From positions 1 through 37,789 of the forward strand of contig JAAWCD010000112.1 of NCBI GenBank assembly GCA_022793095.1: a stretch of DNA of 37,789 nucleotides. The letters are read 5' to 3'. A program made the position numbers and the translations under genes. The stretch is from Oscillospiraceae bacterium. GTDB lineage: Bacteria > Bacillota > Clostridia > Oscillospirales > Oscillospiraceae. Under the pieces are notes generated by a model. The model was not told the DNA's origin. It saw nothing but the letters and a program-made list of their open reading frames with translations, and searched no databases. Below are positions 1 to 6,504 of this stretch, piece after piece (within the stretch, counting starts at the first letter, position 1; each line of letters opens with the position of its first letter).

Positions 1-160
1 ACACCGTCTGAATCAGTCTTTTTCCGTCCAGCTGCGTCAAAAATGCTCGGAATACATCCAGTATTCCTGCGCTTTTTTCCTTGCCGGGCGAAAAATTCCC
101 GGCCCATCCGGCGCACCGGGAGATTTTAAACAGGCTCTTACACGGGAGCGCCCTCCTGAA
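1..160. repeat. Partial MITE-like repeat (copy 1, cut by window edge)
   Basis: This stretch resembles the element at 34635-34804. Both carry a GTCTTTT-CCGTC-GCTGCGTCAA block, then a GGAAT-CA-CCA-G-ATTCC inverted pair, then CTTGCC. The right side (GCCCATC ... AAACAGGCTCTTA near 110-155) resembles the right end of that copy. The left terminus lies outside the window. No gene is visible in 1-282. Confidence 0.5.
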
Positions 161-246
161 TGGGAATCTTTATGACAAAATGGAAACGGACTCAGCGTCT
201 TCACCGATACGCAGGACGGGCGCGTGCCCCCCGCCGCGCCCCCGGC

Positions 247-296
247 AGAACCAGTTTCAAGTTCTTTTTGCGTCTTTTTCTTTCAAGAAAAAGACG
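247..296. repeat. Dispersed hairpin element overlapping the pyrB stop codon
   Basis: A tract AGAACCAG-TTTCAAGTTCTTTTTG leads into a hairpin with arms CGTCTTTTTC (271-280) and GAAAAAGACG (287-296). The pyrB stop codon lies inside the hairpin, so the last residues of PyrB are encoded by the repeat. It may also act as a 3' end or terminator for pyrB. Related copies occur at eight other sites in the window. Confidence 0.7.
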
Positions 297-1365
297 CCAG
301 CGGCGCGTCGCAGAAGGCACAGCAGTCCACTCCGCCGATCGTTCGCACCAACGGCGGAAGATAGTGCTCCGACTGGGTGATGCACCGGGGATTCGTACAG
401 ACCGGATGGCGCCCAATCTCTACCGGCCCCATCTCCCGGTCCTCCATGCGGGGCTGGTTCGCCAGATCCGACAGCAGCGCCATCCGCGCGAACATCCCAA
501 ACCGCGCCTGCTGGAAATACACGGCCCTGGGGTCGTCATCCACATCTTGGGTGATCTCATCCACCCGGGGCAGCGGGTGCATCACCAGCATGTCCGGCTT
601 CGCCCGTTCCAGCTTGTGCCGGGTCAGAATGTATATCCCCTTGTTCCGCTCGTAGGCCAGCGGATCCAAAAAACGCTCCTTCTGAATCCGCGTCATGTAC
701 AGGACATCCAGCTGGGGAATTACGGGATCCAAACCGGTCACCTCTACACTCCACATACCGTTTTCCTTCATGAACGACCGCATGTAATCCGGAATCGCCA
801 GCTCCCGAGGCGCAATCAGATAAAATTTGATGTCCTTGAACTTCGCCAGCGCCTTGATCAGCGAGTGAACCGTCCGCCCGTTCTTCAGATCCCCGCACAG
901 GCCGACGGAAAGCCCGTCCACCTTCCCCCGCAGCTGGGTGATCGTAGTCAGGTCCGCCATGGTCTGGGTGGGGTGCATGTGGCCGCCGTCCCCCGCGTTG
1001 ACCACTGGTACATTTGAATAAAGAGAAGCCGCCTTCGCCGCGCCCTCCCACGGATTCCGCATCACGATTACGTCAGCATAGCCCGACACCATTTTAATCG
1101 TGTCCTTCAACGTCTCCCCCTTGGCCACCGAGGAGGAATTGGGGTCCGCAAAGCCAAACACACTGCCGCCCAGCCGGAGCATGGCGGTCTGGAAGGAAAA
1201 ATTGGTGCGGGTAGAGGGCTCGTAAAACAGATTGCAGGAGACTTTCCCCTTGCAGGCCTCCTGAAACGCGGCCGGATCCTTCACAATCTCCGCGCTGCGG
1301 GCGTACAGCTCGTCCCACTCCCCACGGGTCAAGTCCCCAAAGTCGATCAAATGCCGAAAGCTCAT
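283..1365 (-). CDS. pyrB: Aspartate carbamoyltransferase with fused PyrI-like zinc motif
   Basis: The enzyme condenses carbamoyl phosphate and aspartate to carbamoyl aspartate, the committed step of pyrimidine synthesis. The 360-residue protein has the carbamoyl-phosphate loop STRTNF (51-56), the H-x-HPTQ segment (129-134) and HPLPRVDE (263-270). It is about 50 residues longer than a usual catalytic chain. The extension carries C323-x4-C328-x20-C349-x2-C352, which matches the four-cysteine zinc site of the regulatory subunit PyrI. No pyrI is seen nearby. The start ATG at 1365 follows a GAGGAAG ribosome site. The last codons (SFS-stop) lie in a dispersed hairpin repeat. The enzyme call is firm; the role of the zinc tail is inferred. 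Confidence 0.95.
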   Translation of the reverse strand: MSFRHLIDFGDLTRGEWDELYARSAEIVKDPAAFQEACKGKVSCNLFYEPSTRTNFSFQTAMLRLGGSVFGFADPNSSSVAKGETLKDTIKMVSGYADVIVMRNPWEGAAKAASLYSNVPVVNAGDGGHMHPTQTMADLTTITQLRGKVDGLSVGLCGDLKNGRTVHSLIKALAKFKDIKFYLIAPRELAIPDYMRSFMKENGMWSVEVTGLDPVIPQLDVLYMTRIQKERFLDPLAYERNKGIYILTRHKLERAKPDMLVMHPLPRVDEITQDVDDDPRAVYFQQARFGMFARMALLSDLANQPRMEDREMGPVEIGRHPVCTNPRCITQSEHYLPPLVRTIGGVDCCAFCDAPLASFS

Positions 1366-1390
1366 TCTGTGCTTCCTCCCTCTAAAGAAT

Positions 1391-1440
1391 CTGGATTCAC
1401 AACCGCTGCCGGCCTCACCGCCTGCCGGCGCTGAATTCAG
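1391..1440 (-). promoter_or_regulatory. Hairpin in the pyrB leader
   Basis: Arms CTGGATTCA (1391-1399) and TGAATTCAG (1432-1440) pair at 8 of 9 positions. They enclose two GCCGGC blocks (1408-1413, 1424-1429), so the pyrB leader RNA can fold just before the ribosome site. The outer arm GGATTCACAACCG resembles the terminus of the MITE-like element at 34635. No U-run follows it, so it is not a classical attenuator. Confidence 0.4.
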
Positions 1441-1464
1441 GCGCTGATATTTGCAATTCAGATT

Positions 1465-1493
1465 ATTTTAGCATATCGCTATGGCCGGGGCAA
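1465..1493 (-). promoter_or_regulatory. Promoter of pyrB
   Basis: Reading the minus strand, TTGCCC (1493-1488) and TAAAAT (1470-1465) are separated by 17 bases. This gives a leader of about 90 nt before the pyrB start. Confidence 0.55.
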
Positions 1494-1592
1494 GGGTTAA
1501 TCTTCCTTTTTCCCAGGGAGCCGCGCAAAAACAGCAGATTGACCTGACGGTACTTCTCAAAAATATGTAGAATGTACCTTTTTGTACATGAG

Positions 1593-1631
1593 CCGAAAAT
1601 CCCCGTGATGGAGTATCACGGGGACTTTCGG
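1593..1631 (-). terminator. Hairpin terminator after phoU
   Basis: Arms CCGAAA-TCCCCGTGAT and ATCACGGGGA-TTTCGG form a near-perfect 17-bp stem around a 5-nt loop, 45 bases beyond the phoU stop. There is no long U-run on either side, so termination efficiency is uncertain. The rest of 1494-1675 shows only an AT-rich stretch with a small TGTAC palindrome near 1574-1588. Confidence 0.5.
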
Positions 1632-1675
1632 CCTGCCGTTCTTCTCTGGGCAAACACCGCTTTTATCACGGTTCC

Positions 1676-2314
1676 TTAGAGCTCCCCTGTCACGGAGAAA
1701 ATGGCCCATTGGGCGATGTTGACGCTGTGGTCCGCAATCCGCTCCAAATACTTGGCGATGATGATGAGGTCAATGGCCTGGTCCGCAGCCGCATGGTTGG
1801 ATAAAATCAGCTCCACCAGCTCGTCCTTTACCTTCTCAAACAGGCCGTCCACCTCGTCGTCCAGCGCAATGACCCCTTTTGCCGCGCTCACGTCCCGGTT
1901 GGCGTAAGAAAAGATCGCCCGCTTCACCATGGCCCCCGCCTTCTGCGCCATGAGCCGGATGTCCGCCAGGCTGGCCTGGGTCTCCTGACGGGCCAGCAGA
2001 ATGGCCAGCTCCGCAATGTTGGCCGCCTGGCCGCCAATGCGCTGCAAATCCGTCACCATTTTCAGCGCCGTGGAAATGGTCCGCAGATCCCGCGCCACTG
2101 GCTGCTGCTGTAAGAGAAGCCGGAGGCAATGGTTTTCAATGGTCCGCTCCTGCTCCTCCATGCCGCGGGTCAGCTGAATGGCCTCCCGGGCTCCCTCCGG
2201 GTCCCGGCCCGCCAGCGCCCGAGTCACCAGACCAATCGCCTGCTCCGCCGTGGACGCCATGGAGATCATCTCCAGGCTCAGGTCCTGGAGCTCTGTGTCA
2301 AAGGTGTTTCTCAT
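1676..2314 (-). CDS. phoU: Phosphate-signalling protein PhoU
   Basis: PhoU is a cytoplasmic helical protein that links the PstSCAB transporter to its two-component system and restrains phosphate uptake and signalling. The 212-residue product shows the two PhoU repeats, with metal-site-like segments around IENHCLRLL and YLERIADHSVNIAQWA. The start at 2314 (MRNTFDTEL) is chosen because AGGGA lies just upstream; an in-frame ATG 14 codons earlier has no such site. It is the last gene of the pst operon. A 177-bp gap filled with hairpins separates it from pstB, so its dosage may differ from that of the transporter. No PhoR/PhoP pair is in the window. Confidence 0.93.
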   Translation of the reverse strand: MRNTFDTELQDLSLEMISMASTAEQAIGLVTRALAGRDPEGAREAIQLTRGMEEQERTIENHCLRLLLQQQPVARDLRTISTALKMVTDLQRIGGQAANIAELAILLARQETQASLADIRLMAQKAGAMVKRAIFSYANRDVSAAKGVIALDDEVDGLFEKVKDELVELILSNHAAADQAIDLIIIAKYLERIADHSVNIAQWAIFSVTGEL

Positions 2315-2358
2315 TGCTTCCCTTTCTGTTCGTTTCCTTGAAAGATTGAACGACACTT

Positions 2359-2494
2359 GCTTTTGCGGAGCAAAAGCTCAGTGGAGTCCACACCCTTCAG
2401 GGTGAAAAGAACCAAAAAGAACTTTAAGCTGCCAGACTTGCCAGCTTGAAGTTTTCTGATGCTTCTTTTCTTTTTCAAAAGAAAAGAAGCATCA
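2359..2494. repeat. Composite hairpin repeat between pstB and phoU
   Basis: The gap holds several foldbacks. One is GCTTTTGC-GGA-GCAAAAGC (2360-2378), another CACCCT-TC-AGGGTG (2391-2404). A tract CCAAAAAGAACTTTAAGC is followed by a near-palindrome built on AAGCTG-CCA, and last comes a long perfect hairpin at 2457-2494 with arms containing GCTTCTTTTC. The last hairpin contains the pstB stop codon. It may stabilise or trim the mRNA between pstB and phoU. Confidence 0.65.
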
Positions 2495-3250
2495 GCCAAA
2501 GCGGCCCGTGATATAGTCCTCCGTCCGCTTGTCCTCCGGCATGGAAAAGAGCTTCGTCGTCTCCCCGTGCTCCACCAGCTCGCCCTGGAGAAAAAACGCG
2601 CACCGGTCGGAAATCCGGGTGGCCTGCTGCATATTGTGGGTTACGATTACAATGGTGTAATCGCGTTTCAGCTCTGTAATCAGATCCTCAATCTTGGAGG
2701 TGGAGATGGGATCCAGAGCGGAGGTGGCCTCGTCCATGAGCAGCACATCCGGCCGGACCGCCAAGGCACGGGCAATGCAGATCCGCTGCTGCTGCCCGCC
2801 GGAGAGGGACAGGGCGGACTTCTTCAGCCGGTCCTTCACCTCGTCCCAAATGGCCGCTCCGGTGAGCGCTCCCTCCACAATGGCGTCCAGCTTTTCCCGG
2901 TTCCTGACACCGTGGGTTCGGGGACCATAGGCAATGTTGTCGTAGATGGACATGGGGAAGGGGTTGGGCTTCTGAAACACCATGCCCACCTGACGCCGCA
3001 GCCAGGTCACATCTACCTGTGGGTCAAAGATGCTCCGCCCACGGTAGAGCGCCTCGCCCTCCACCCGCACATTGGGGACCAGCTCGTTCATCCGGTCCAG
3101 CGTCTTCAAAAAGGTGGACTTGCCGCAGCCGGAGGGCCCAATCAGCGCGGTGACTTGGTGTTCCGGCATGTCCAGGCTGACGCTCTTGAGCGCTTGGTGG
3201 GTTCCATACCACAGGCTCAGCCCCCGGGTCCGCAAAATTGGGTCCGTCAC
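2492..3250 (-). CDS. pstB: Phosphate ABC transporter ATPase PstB
   Basis: PstB is the ATP-hydrolysing subunit that powers high-affinity phosphate import through PstA-PstC. At 252 residues it has the usual length. It has Walker [10 protein letters not shown] (38-46), the PstB-type Q-loop FQKPNPFP (92-99), signature LSGGQQQR (149-156), Walker [11 protein letters not shown] (171-180) and the switch histidine H205. The start is a GTG at 3250 overlapping the pstA stop by four bases (GTGA), with AAGGGGGG upstream. A longer open frame exists upstream but only shadows pstA. The stop codon sits in a dispersed hairpin. Confidence 0.96.
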   Translation of the reverse strand: MTDPILRTRGLSLWYGTHQALKSVSLDMPEHQVTALIGPSGCGKSTFLKTLDRMNELVPNVRVEGEALYRGRSIFDPQVDVTWLRRQVGMVFQKPNPFPMSIYDNIAYGPRTHGVRNREKLDAIVEGALTGAAIWDEVKDRLKKSALSLSGGQQQRICIARALAVRPDVLLMDEATSALDPISTSKIEDLITELKRDYTIVIVTHNMQQATRISDRCAFFLQGELVEHGETTKLFSMPEDKRTEDYITGRFG

Positions 3251-4101
3251 GCTTTGCCCCCCTTCCAGTGCCGCCCGGCCGCTCCGGCGGCCAAGTTGAT
3301 GAGCAGGGTAATCGTCATCAGAATCGCCGCAATGGACAGGGCAGTTTCCACATCGGCGTACTCGTTGACATAGACGTACAGCGCCACACTGAGGGCGCCG
3401 GAGGAGGCGTTCAGCGCCTCCCACAGGCTGTTCAGCATGCCGCCCATGCCAGCGGTGAACAGCAGCGCCGCCGATTCCCCCACAATGCGGCCCACGGCCA
3501 GAATACAGCCCGTGACAATGCCGTCCACCGCGTTGGGCAGCACCACCGTCCGGACCATGCGCCATTTTCCCGCGCCCAGCCCCAGCGCGCCCTCCCGGTA
3601 GCTCTGAGGCACCGTCTTCAGAGACTCCTGTGTGGTGCGGATGATGGTGGGCAGAATCATCACCACCAGCGTCAGCCCTCCAGCCAGGACGCCATAGCCA
3701 AAGCCCAGCAGCTGTACGAAAAACAGCATCCCCACCAAGCCAAACAGAATGGAGGGAATCCCGGTCAGCGTCTCGGCGGCAAACTCAATCAGCGACACCA
3801 GCCGCCGGTGGGCGGCGTACTCCGTCAGGTAGATGGCAGCCCCTACCCCCAGGGGCAAAACCACCGCCATAGCCAGCAAAATCAGATACAATGTGTTTAA
3901 TATATTTGGCAAAATACCATTTGTATTGCGGATGAAGCTTCGCTGGGTGGTCAGCAGTTCCCAGGAGATGCCGCCCATTCCCCGGTAAAACACATAGCAA
4001 ATGAGGAAGGCCAACAGGGCGCAGGTCAAAAGCCCGCACAGGTACAGCAGGGCACGCAGGCCCCGGTCATAGATCTGCCGCCGGAGAGAGGGGCGCTCCA
4101 T
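3247..4101 (-). CDS. pstA: Phosphate ABC transporter permease PstA
   Basis: This is one of the two membrane subunits of the phosphate importer. The 284-residue protein has an N-terminal membrane segment (about 17-40), a large loop, then five further hydrophobic stretches. The cytoplasmic ABC-contact loop is recognisable as [16 protein letters not shown]. The motif [11 protein letters not shown] is typical of PstA. It starts at ATG 4101, three bases after the pstC stop, and overlaps pstB by four bases, which implies translational coupling. Confidence 0.95.
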   Translation of the reverse strand: MERPSLRRQIYDRGLRALLYLCGLLTCALLAFLICYVFYRGMGGISWELLTTQRSFIRNTNGILPNILNTLYLILLAMAVVLPLGVGAAIYLTEYAAHRRLVSLIEFAAETLTGIPSILFGLVGMLFFVQLLGFGYGVLAGGLTLVVMILPTIIRTTQESLKTVPQSYREGALGLGAGKWRMVRTVVLPNAVDGIVTGCILAVGRIVGESAALLFTAGMGGMLNSLWEALNASSGALSVALYVYVNEYADVETALSIAAILMTITLLINLAAGAAGRHWKGGKA

Positions 4102-4104
4102 GGC

Positions 4105-5055
4105 TTACACTTCCTTCCTGTTTTTGATGAACACGTTCAGACACACATTGATGAGCATAATAAAAAGGAACAGAACCAGCCCGATGGAGTACAGGGACTG
4201 ACGCCAAAGGGAACCGGTGGAGGCATAGTTCATCTCAGAGGCGATAGCGGTGGTCAGGAACCGGACCGGCGTGAACAGGCCAGGCAGGTTGGCCACATTG
4301 CCGGAAACCATGATGACCGCCATGGCCTCACCCACAGCCCGGCCTACGCCCAGCACCACGGCGGCGGCGATGCCGGACCGGGCAGCGGGCAGGGAGACCC
4401 GGAAAATGGTCTCCATCCGAGTGGCTCCAAGGGCCAGGCTGGCCTCCTCATACTCCTTGGGAACCGCGCGGAGGGCGGTTTCCGCCACGTTGATGATAGA
4501 GGGCAGAATCATCACGGACAGGACTGCGATGGCCGCCAGCAGGCAGGCGCCGGAGGCCAGGCCGAACAGGCGCTGAACACGGGGGACCAGCACCACCATG
4601 CCCACCAGACCGTAGACCACCGAGGGGATGCCCGCCAGCAGGGACACCGCGCTCCGGATGATGACAGCCAGCCGTTCCGGCGCGGCCTTGGCCAGGAAGA
4701 GGGCGGTGAGCACACCCACGGGAACGCCCAGAAGCATGGCCCCGGCAGTGCCCGCCAGAGAGGTGAGGAGGAAGGGAAGGATACCATAGGGGCCGTTTTT
4801 GCCGCCCCAGACCGGTCCGAACAGGAACGCGGTCACGCCGGTTTCCAGCATGGCGGGCAGGCCGGAGGCGACCAGGTAGACGCTGATGAACAGCACGGAG
4901 GCCACAGCCAGACATCCGCAGAGGAAAAACAGGCCGTGGACCGTCCGCTCCACGGCGGCGCGGGAAGCGCGGGCCGGGCGGGACTGCCGGGACAGCTCCG
5001 CCGGAAGCCCCTTCCAGGGCCGGGACGCGCGGGACAGTGATTTTGTGTGGTGCAT
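4105..5055 (-). CDS. pstC: Phosphate ABC transporter permease PstC
   Basis: This is the second permease subunit, pairing with PstA. It has 316 residues with a basic Ser/Arg-rich cytoplasmic N-terminus of about 38 residues, a membrane segment at about 41-67, and the usual core of five helices. The ABC-contact loop reads EASLALGATRMETIFRV, and GRAVGEAMAVIMVSGN is the PstC signature region. A strong AAAGGAGG lies before ATG 5055. A 109-bp gap with a hairpin repeat separates it from pstS, a common place for mRNA processing that leaves more of the binding protein. Confidence 0.95.
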   Translation of the reverse strand: MHHTKSLSRASRPWKGLPAELSRQSRPARASRAAVERTVHGLFFLCGCLAVASVLFISVYLVASGLPAMLETGVTAFLFGPVWGGKNGPYGILPFLLTSLAGTAGAMLLGVPVGVLTALFLAKAAPERLAVIIRSAVSLLAGIPSVVYGLVGMVVLVPRVQRLFGLASGACLLAAIAVLSVMILPSIINVAETALRAVPKEYEEASLALGATRMETIFRVSLPAARSGIAAAVVLGVGRAVGEAMAVIMVSGNVANLPGLFTPVRFLTTAIASEMNYASTGSLWRQSLYSIGLVLFLFIMLINVCLNVFIKNRKEV

Positions 5056-5128
5056 GGCGCCGCCTCCTTTTAGGGTGAACCGGTTCTACTGCCAATCTGT
5101 GATAGAATTAGCATGAAGTTTTCGTTTG

Positions 5129-5156
5129 CTTCGTTTCTTTTTCAAAAGAAACGAAG
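5129..5156. repeat. Dispersed hairpin after pstS
   Basis: Arms CTTCGTTTCTTTT and AAAAGAAACGAAG form an almost uninterrupted stem eight bases beyond the pstS stop. The flank GAAGTTTTCGTTTG is a diverged copy of the AAGTTCTTTTTG tract seen at the other sites, and GGTTCTACTGCCA further on matches the 33126-33159 copy. It may be an intra-operon mRNA stabiliser. Confidence 0.65.
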
Positions 5157-5164
5157 GCGCATCC

Positions 5165-5980
5165 TTACGCCGGCGGCACCGCGCCGGCCAGGCGGATGAG
5201 ACCGGCACTGCCGGCGGAGGTGGCCCAATCAAAGAAGGTCCGGGCCGCGTCGCCCAGGGGCTCGTCCGACCGGGTTACCAGCAGGAAGGGCCGCTGAATG
5301 GGATAGCTTCCGTCCCGTACCGTCTCCTCGGTACACACCACGCCGTCAATGGACAGCATCCGAACCCCCTCCTGTCCCTCCACCGAGGCCAGAGAGGCGT
5401 AGCCGATGGCGTTGGGATTGCCCCGCACTGCCTCCAGTACCGCGCCGGTGGAGGTCAGCTCCTGGGCCAGCACACACTGCCCCTCTGTTCCGGTGGCCGA
5501 CTCAAAGCCGTCCCGGGTGCCGGAGCCGGATTCCCGGCCAATGCAGGCCACAGGCCCGTCCCGGCCGTCTATCTCCGCCCAGCTGGCGATTTCCCCGCGG
5601 AACAGCTTCCCCAGCTCTTCCAGGGTCAGGCCGGTGATTCCGGACGCCTCGTTGACCACAACGGCGATTCCGTCCAAGGCCAGCACCGTGGCCGTCAGAC
5701 CTTCCGCCTCCTCCGCCGTCAGCTCCCGTGAGGACAGCCCCAGATCCGCCGTGCCGTTGGACACAGCCTCAATGCCCGCGCTGGAGCCGCCGCCCTCCAC
5801 CGAGACGCTCATGCCCCGATGGTCCGCGCGGAACTGCTCGGCCAGGACGCCCATCACACGCTCCATGGAGGTGGAGCCCAGCGCTGTCACTTGGCCCGAG
5901 ACCTCGCCGTTCTTCCCGCCGCCGCAGGCGGCCAGCAGAAGCAGCGCTCCACCCAGCAGCAGAGGTTTCCATTGCTTCAT
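5165..5980 (-). CDS. pstS: Phosphate-binding lipoprotein PstS
   Basis: PstS captures phosphate outside the membrane and delivers it to PstC-PstA. The start at 5980 gives MKQWKPLLLGGALLLLAAC, a lipoprotein signal with lipobox LAAC; an in-frame ATG ten codons upstream would spoil the signal. The mature 272-residue precursor shows the phosphate-pocket pieces GSTSME, EGGGSSAG and GRESGSGTRDGFE. It is the first gene of the operon. Codon use matches its neighbours, and nothing suggests transfer. Confidence 0.93.
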   Translation of the reverse strand: MKQWKPLLLGGALLLLAACGGGKNGEVSGQVTALGSTSMERVMGVLAEQFRADHRGMSVSVEGGGSSAGIEAVSNGTADLGLSSRELTAEEAEGLTATVLALDGIAVVVNEASGITGLTLEELGKLFRGEIASWAEIDGRDGPVACIGRESGSGTRDGFESATGTEGQCVLAQELTSTGAVLEAVRGNPNAIGYASLASVEGQEGVRMLSIDGVVCTEETVRDGSYPIQRPFLLVTRSDEPLGDAARTFFDWATSAGSAGLIRLAGAVPPA

Positions 5981-6042
5981 TCTGAAATGCACTCCGTTCT
6001 TACAGGTCATCCTGTTTTCTTACAGTCTTTGCAAATCTGCTC

Positions 6043-6101
6043 ATTTTATTTCATGCCGGAGAACAGAAAATCCGGCCGGCCGGTTGTAAAACCTTTGTAA
6101 A
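6043..6101 (-). promoter_or_regulatory. Pho-box-like promoter of the pst operon
   Basis: On the minus strand, two TTTACA hexamers (6101-6096 and 6090-6085) stand 11 bases apart, the spacing of PhoP direct repeats in Bacillus. A TAAAAT -10 lies at 6048-6043 with no convincing -35, as expected for an activator-dependent promoter. Assignment to PhoP is inference. Confidence 0.5.
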
Positions 6102-6117
6102 CAATGAAACGGGTTCC

Positions 6118-6146
6118 TTGACAGGGGGCAAATGGTCAGGTATACC
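6118..6146 (+). promoter_or_regulatory. Divergent plus-strand promoter
   Basis: TTGACA (6118-6123) and TATACC (6141-6146) are 17 bases apart. It points towards the small frame at 6162 and, further on, the efflux operon at 6505, divergent from pst. Confidence 0.55.
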
Positions 6147-6161
6147 TTTAAAAGAATCCTG

Positions 6162-6311
6162 ATGTATGTTCCGTCACAGATTTCCATGCAGGCATTGAAG
6201 AGGCGGCCCGATGAGGTCATCGGGTCCTACATGCGGCGGGTTGAACAAATGCGTCCCGGCAGCGGAGCGCCGCCGCAGAACCAACAGGTTAAGAGCTTAT
6301 CCACAAATTAG
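6162..6311 (+). CDS. Possible small or truncated protein, unknown
   Basis: This 49-codon frame starts MYVPSQISMQALKRRPDE and lies directly behind the 6118 promoter. I do not recognise the family. Its last residues (KSLSTN) are encoded by the left arm of the MITE-like element that begins at 6289, so it may be the stump of a longer gene interrupted by that element. The ribosome site is weak. It may be non-coding. Confidence 0.3.
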   Translation: MYVPSQISMQALKRRPDEVIGSYMRRVEQMRPGSGAPPQNQQVKSLSTN

Positions 6312-6450
6312 GCGTGTGCAGACTGCGCCGTCAGGTTTTTTGTGGATCAAGCCATTTTCCCTTGAAATCCTGACGGATTTCAAGGGAAAATGGCGCGGAG
6401 CCGCGAAAAAGATGCAAGCAGGATGCCTTAATTTGCGGATAAGCTCTTAA
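6289..6450. repeat. MITE-like element with inverted ends and a perfect inner hairpin
   Basis: The left arm starts TTAAGAGCTTATCCACAAAT (6289 on). The right arm (6425-6450) is its inverse with one mismatch and one inserted base over about 25 bp. Inside is a perfect 20-bp stem with a TGAC loop (6351-6394; arm starts GCCATTTTCCC). There is no coding capacity. A dispersed A/T hairpin abuts it at 6451-6485. Confidence 0.7.
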
Positions 6451-6485
6451 GTTCTTTTTGCTTCTTTTCTTTCAAGAAAAAGAAG
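6451..6485. repeat. Dispersed hairpin upstream of the efflux operon
   Basis: GTTCTTTTTG is followed by a hairpin with arms CTTCTTTTCTT and AAGAAAAAGAAG (6461-6485), directly beside the MITE-like element and ten bases before the ribosome site of the adaptor gene. It is one of the few copies not placed after a stop codon. Confidence 0.65.
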
Positions 6486-6504
6486 CGGGAAAGGAGTGCA
6501 ATCC

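Noticed and set aside
2492..3565. Longer PstB starting at 3565
   Set aside because: The first 105 codons overlap pstA out of frame and resemble no ABC protein; the GTG at 3250 gives the standard length and a GTGA overlap.
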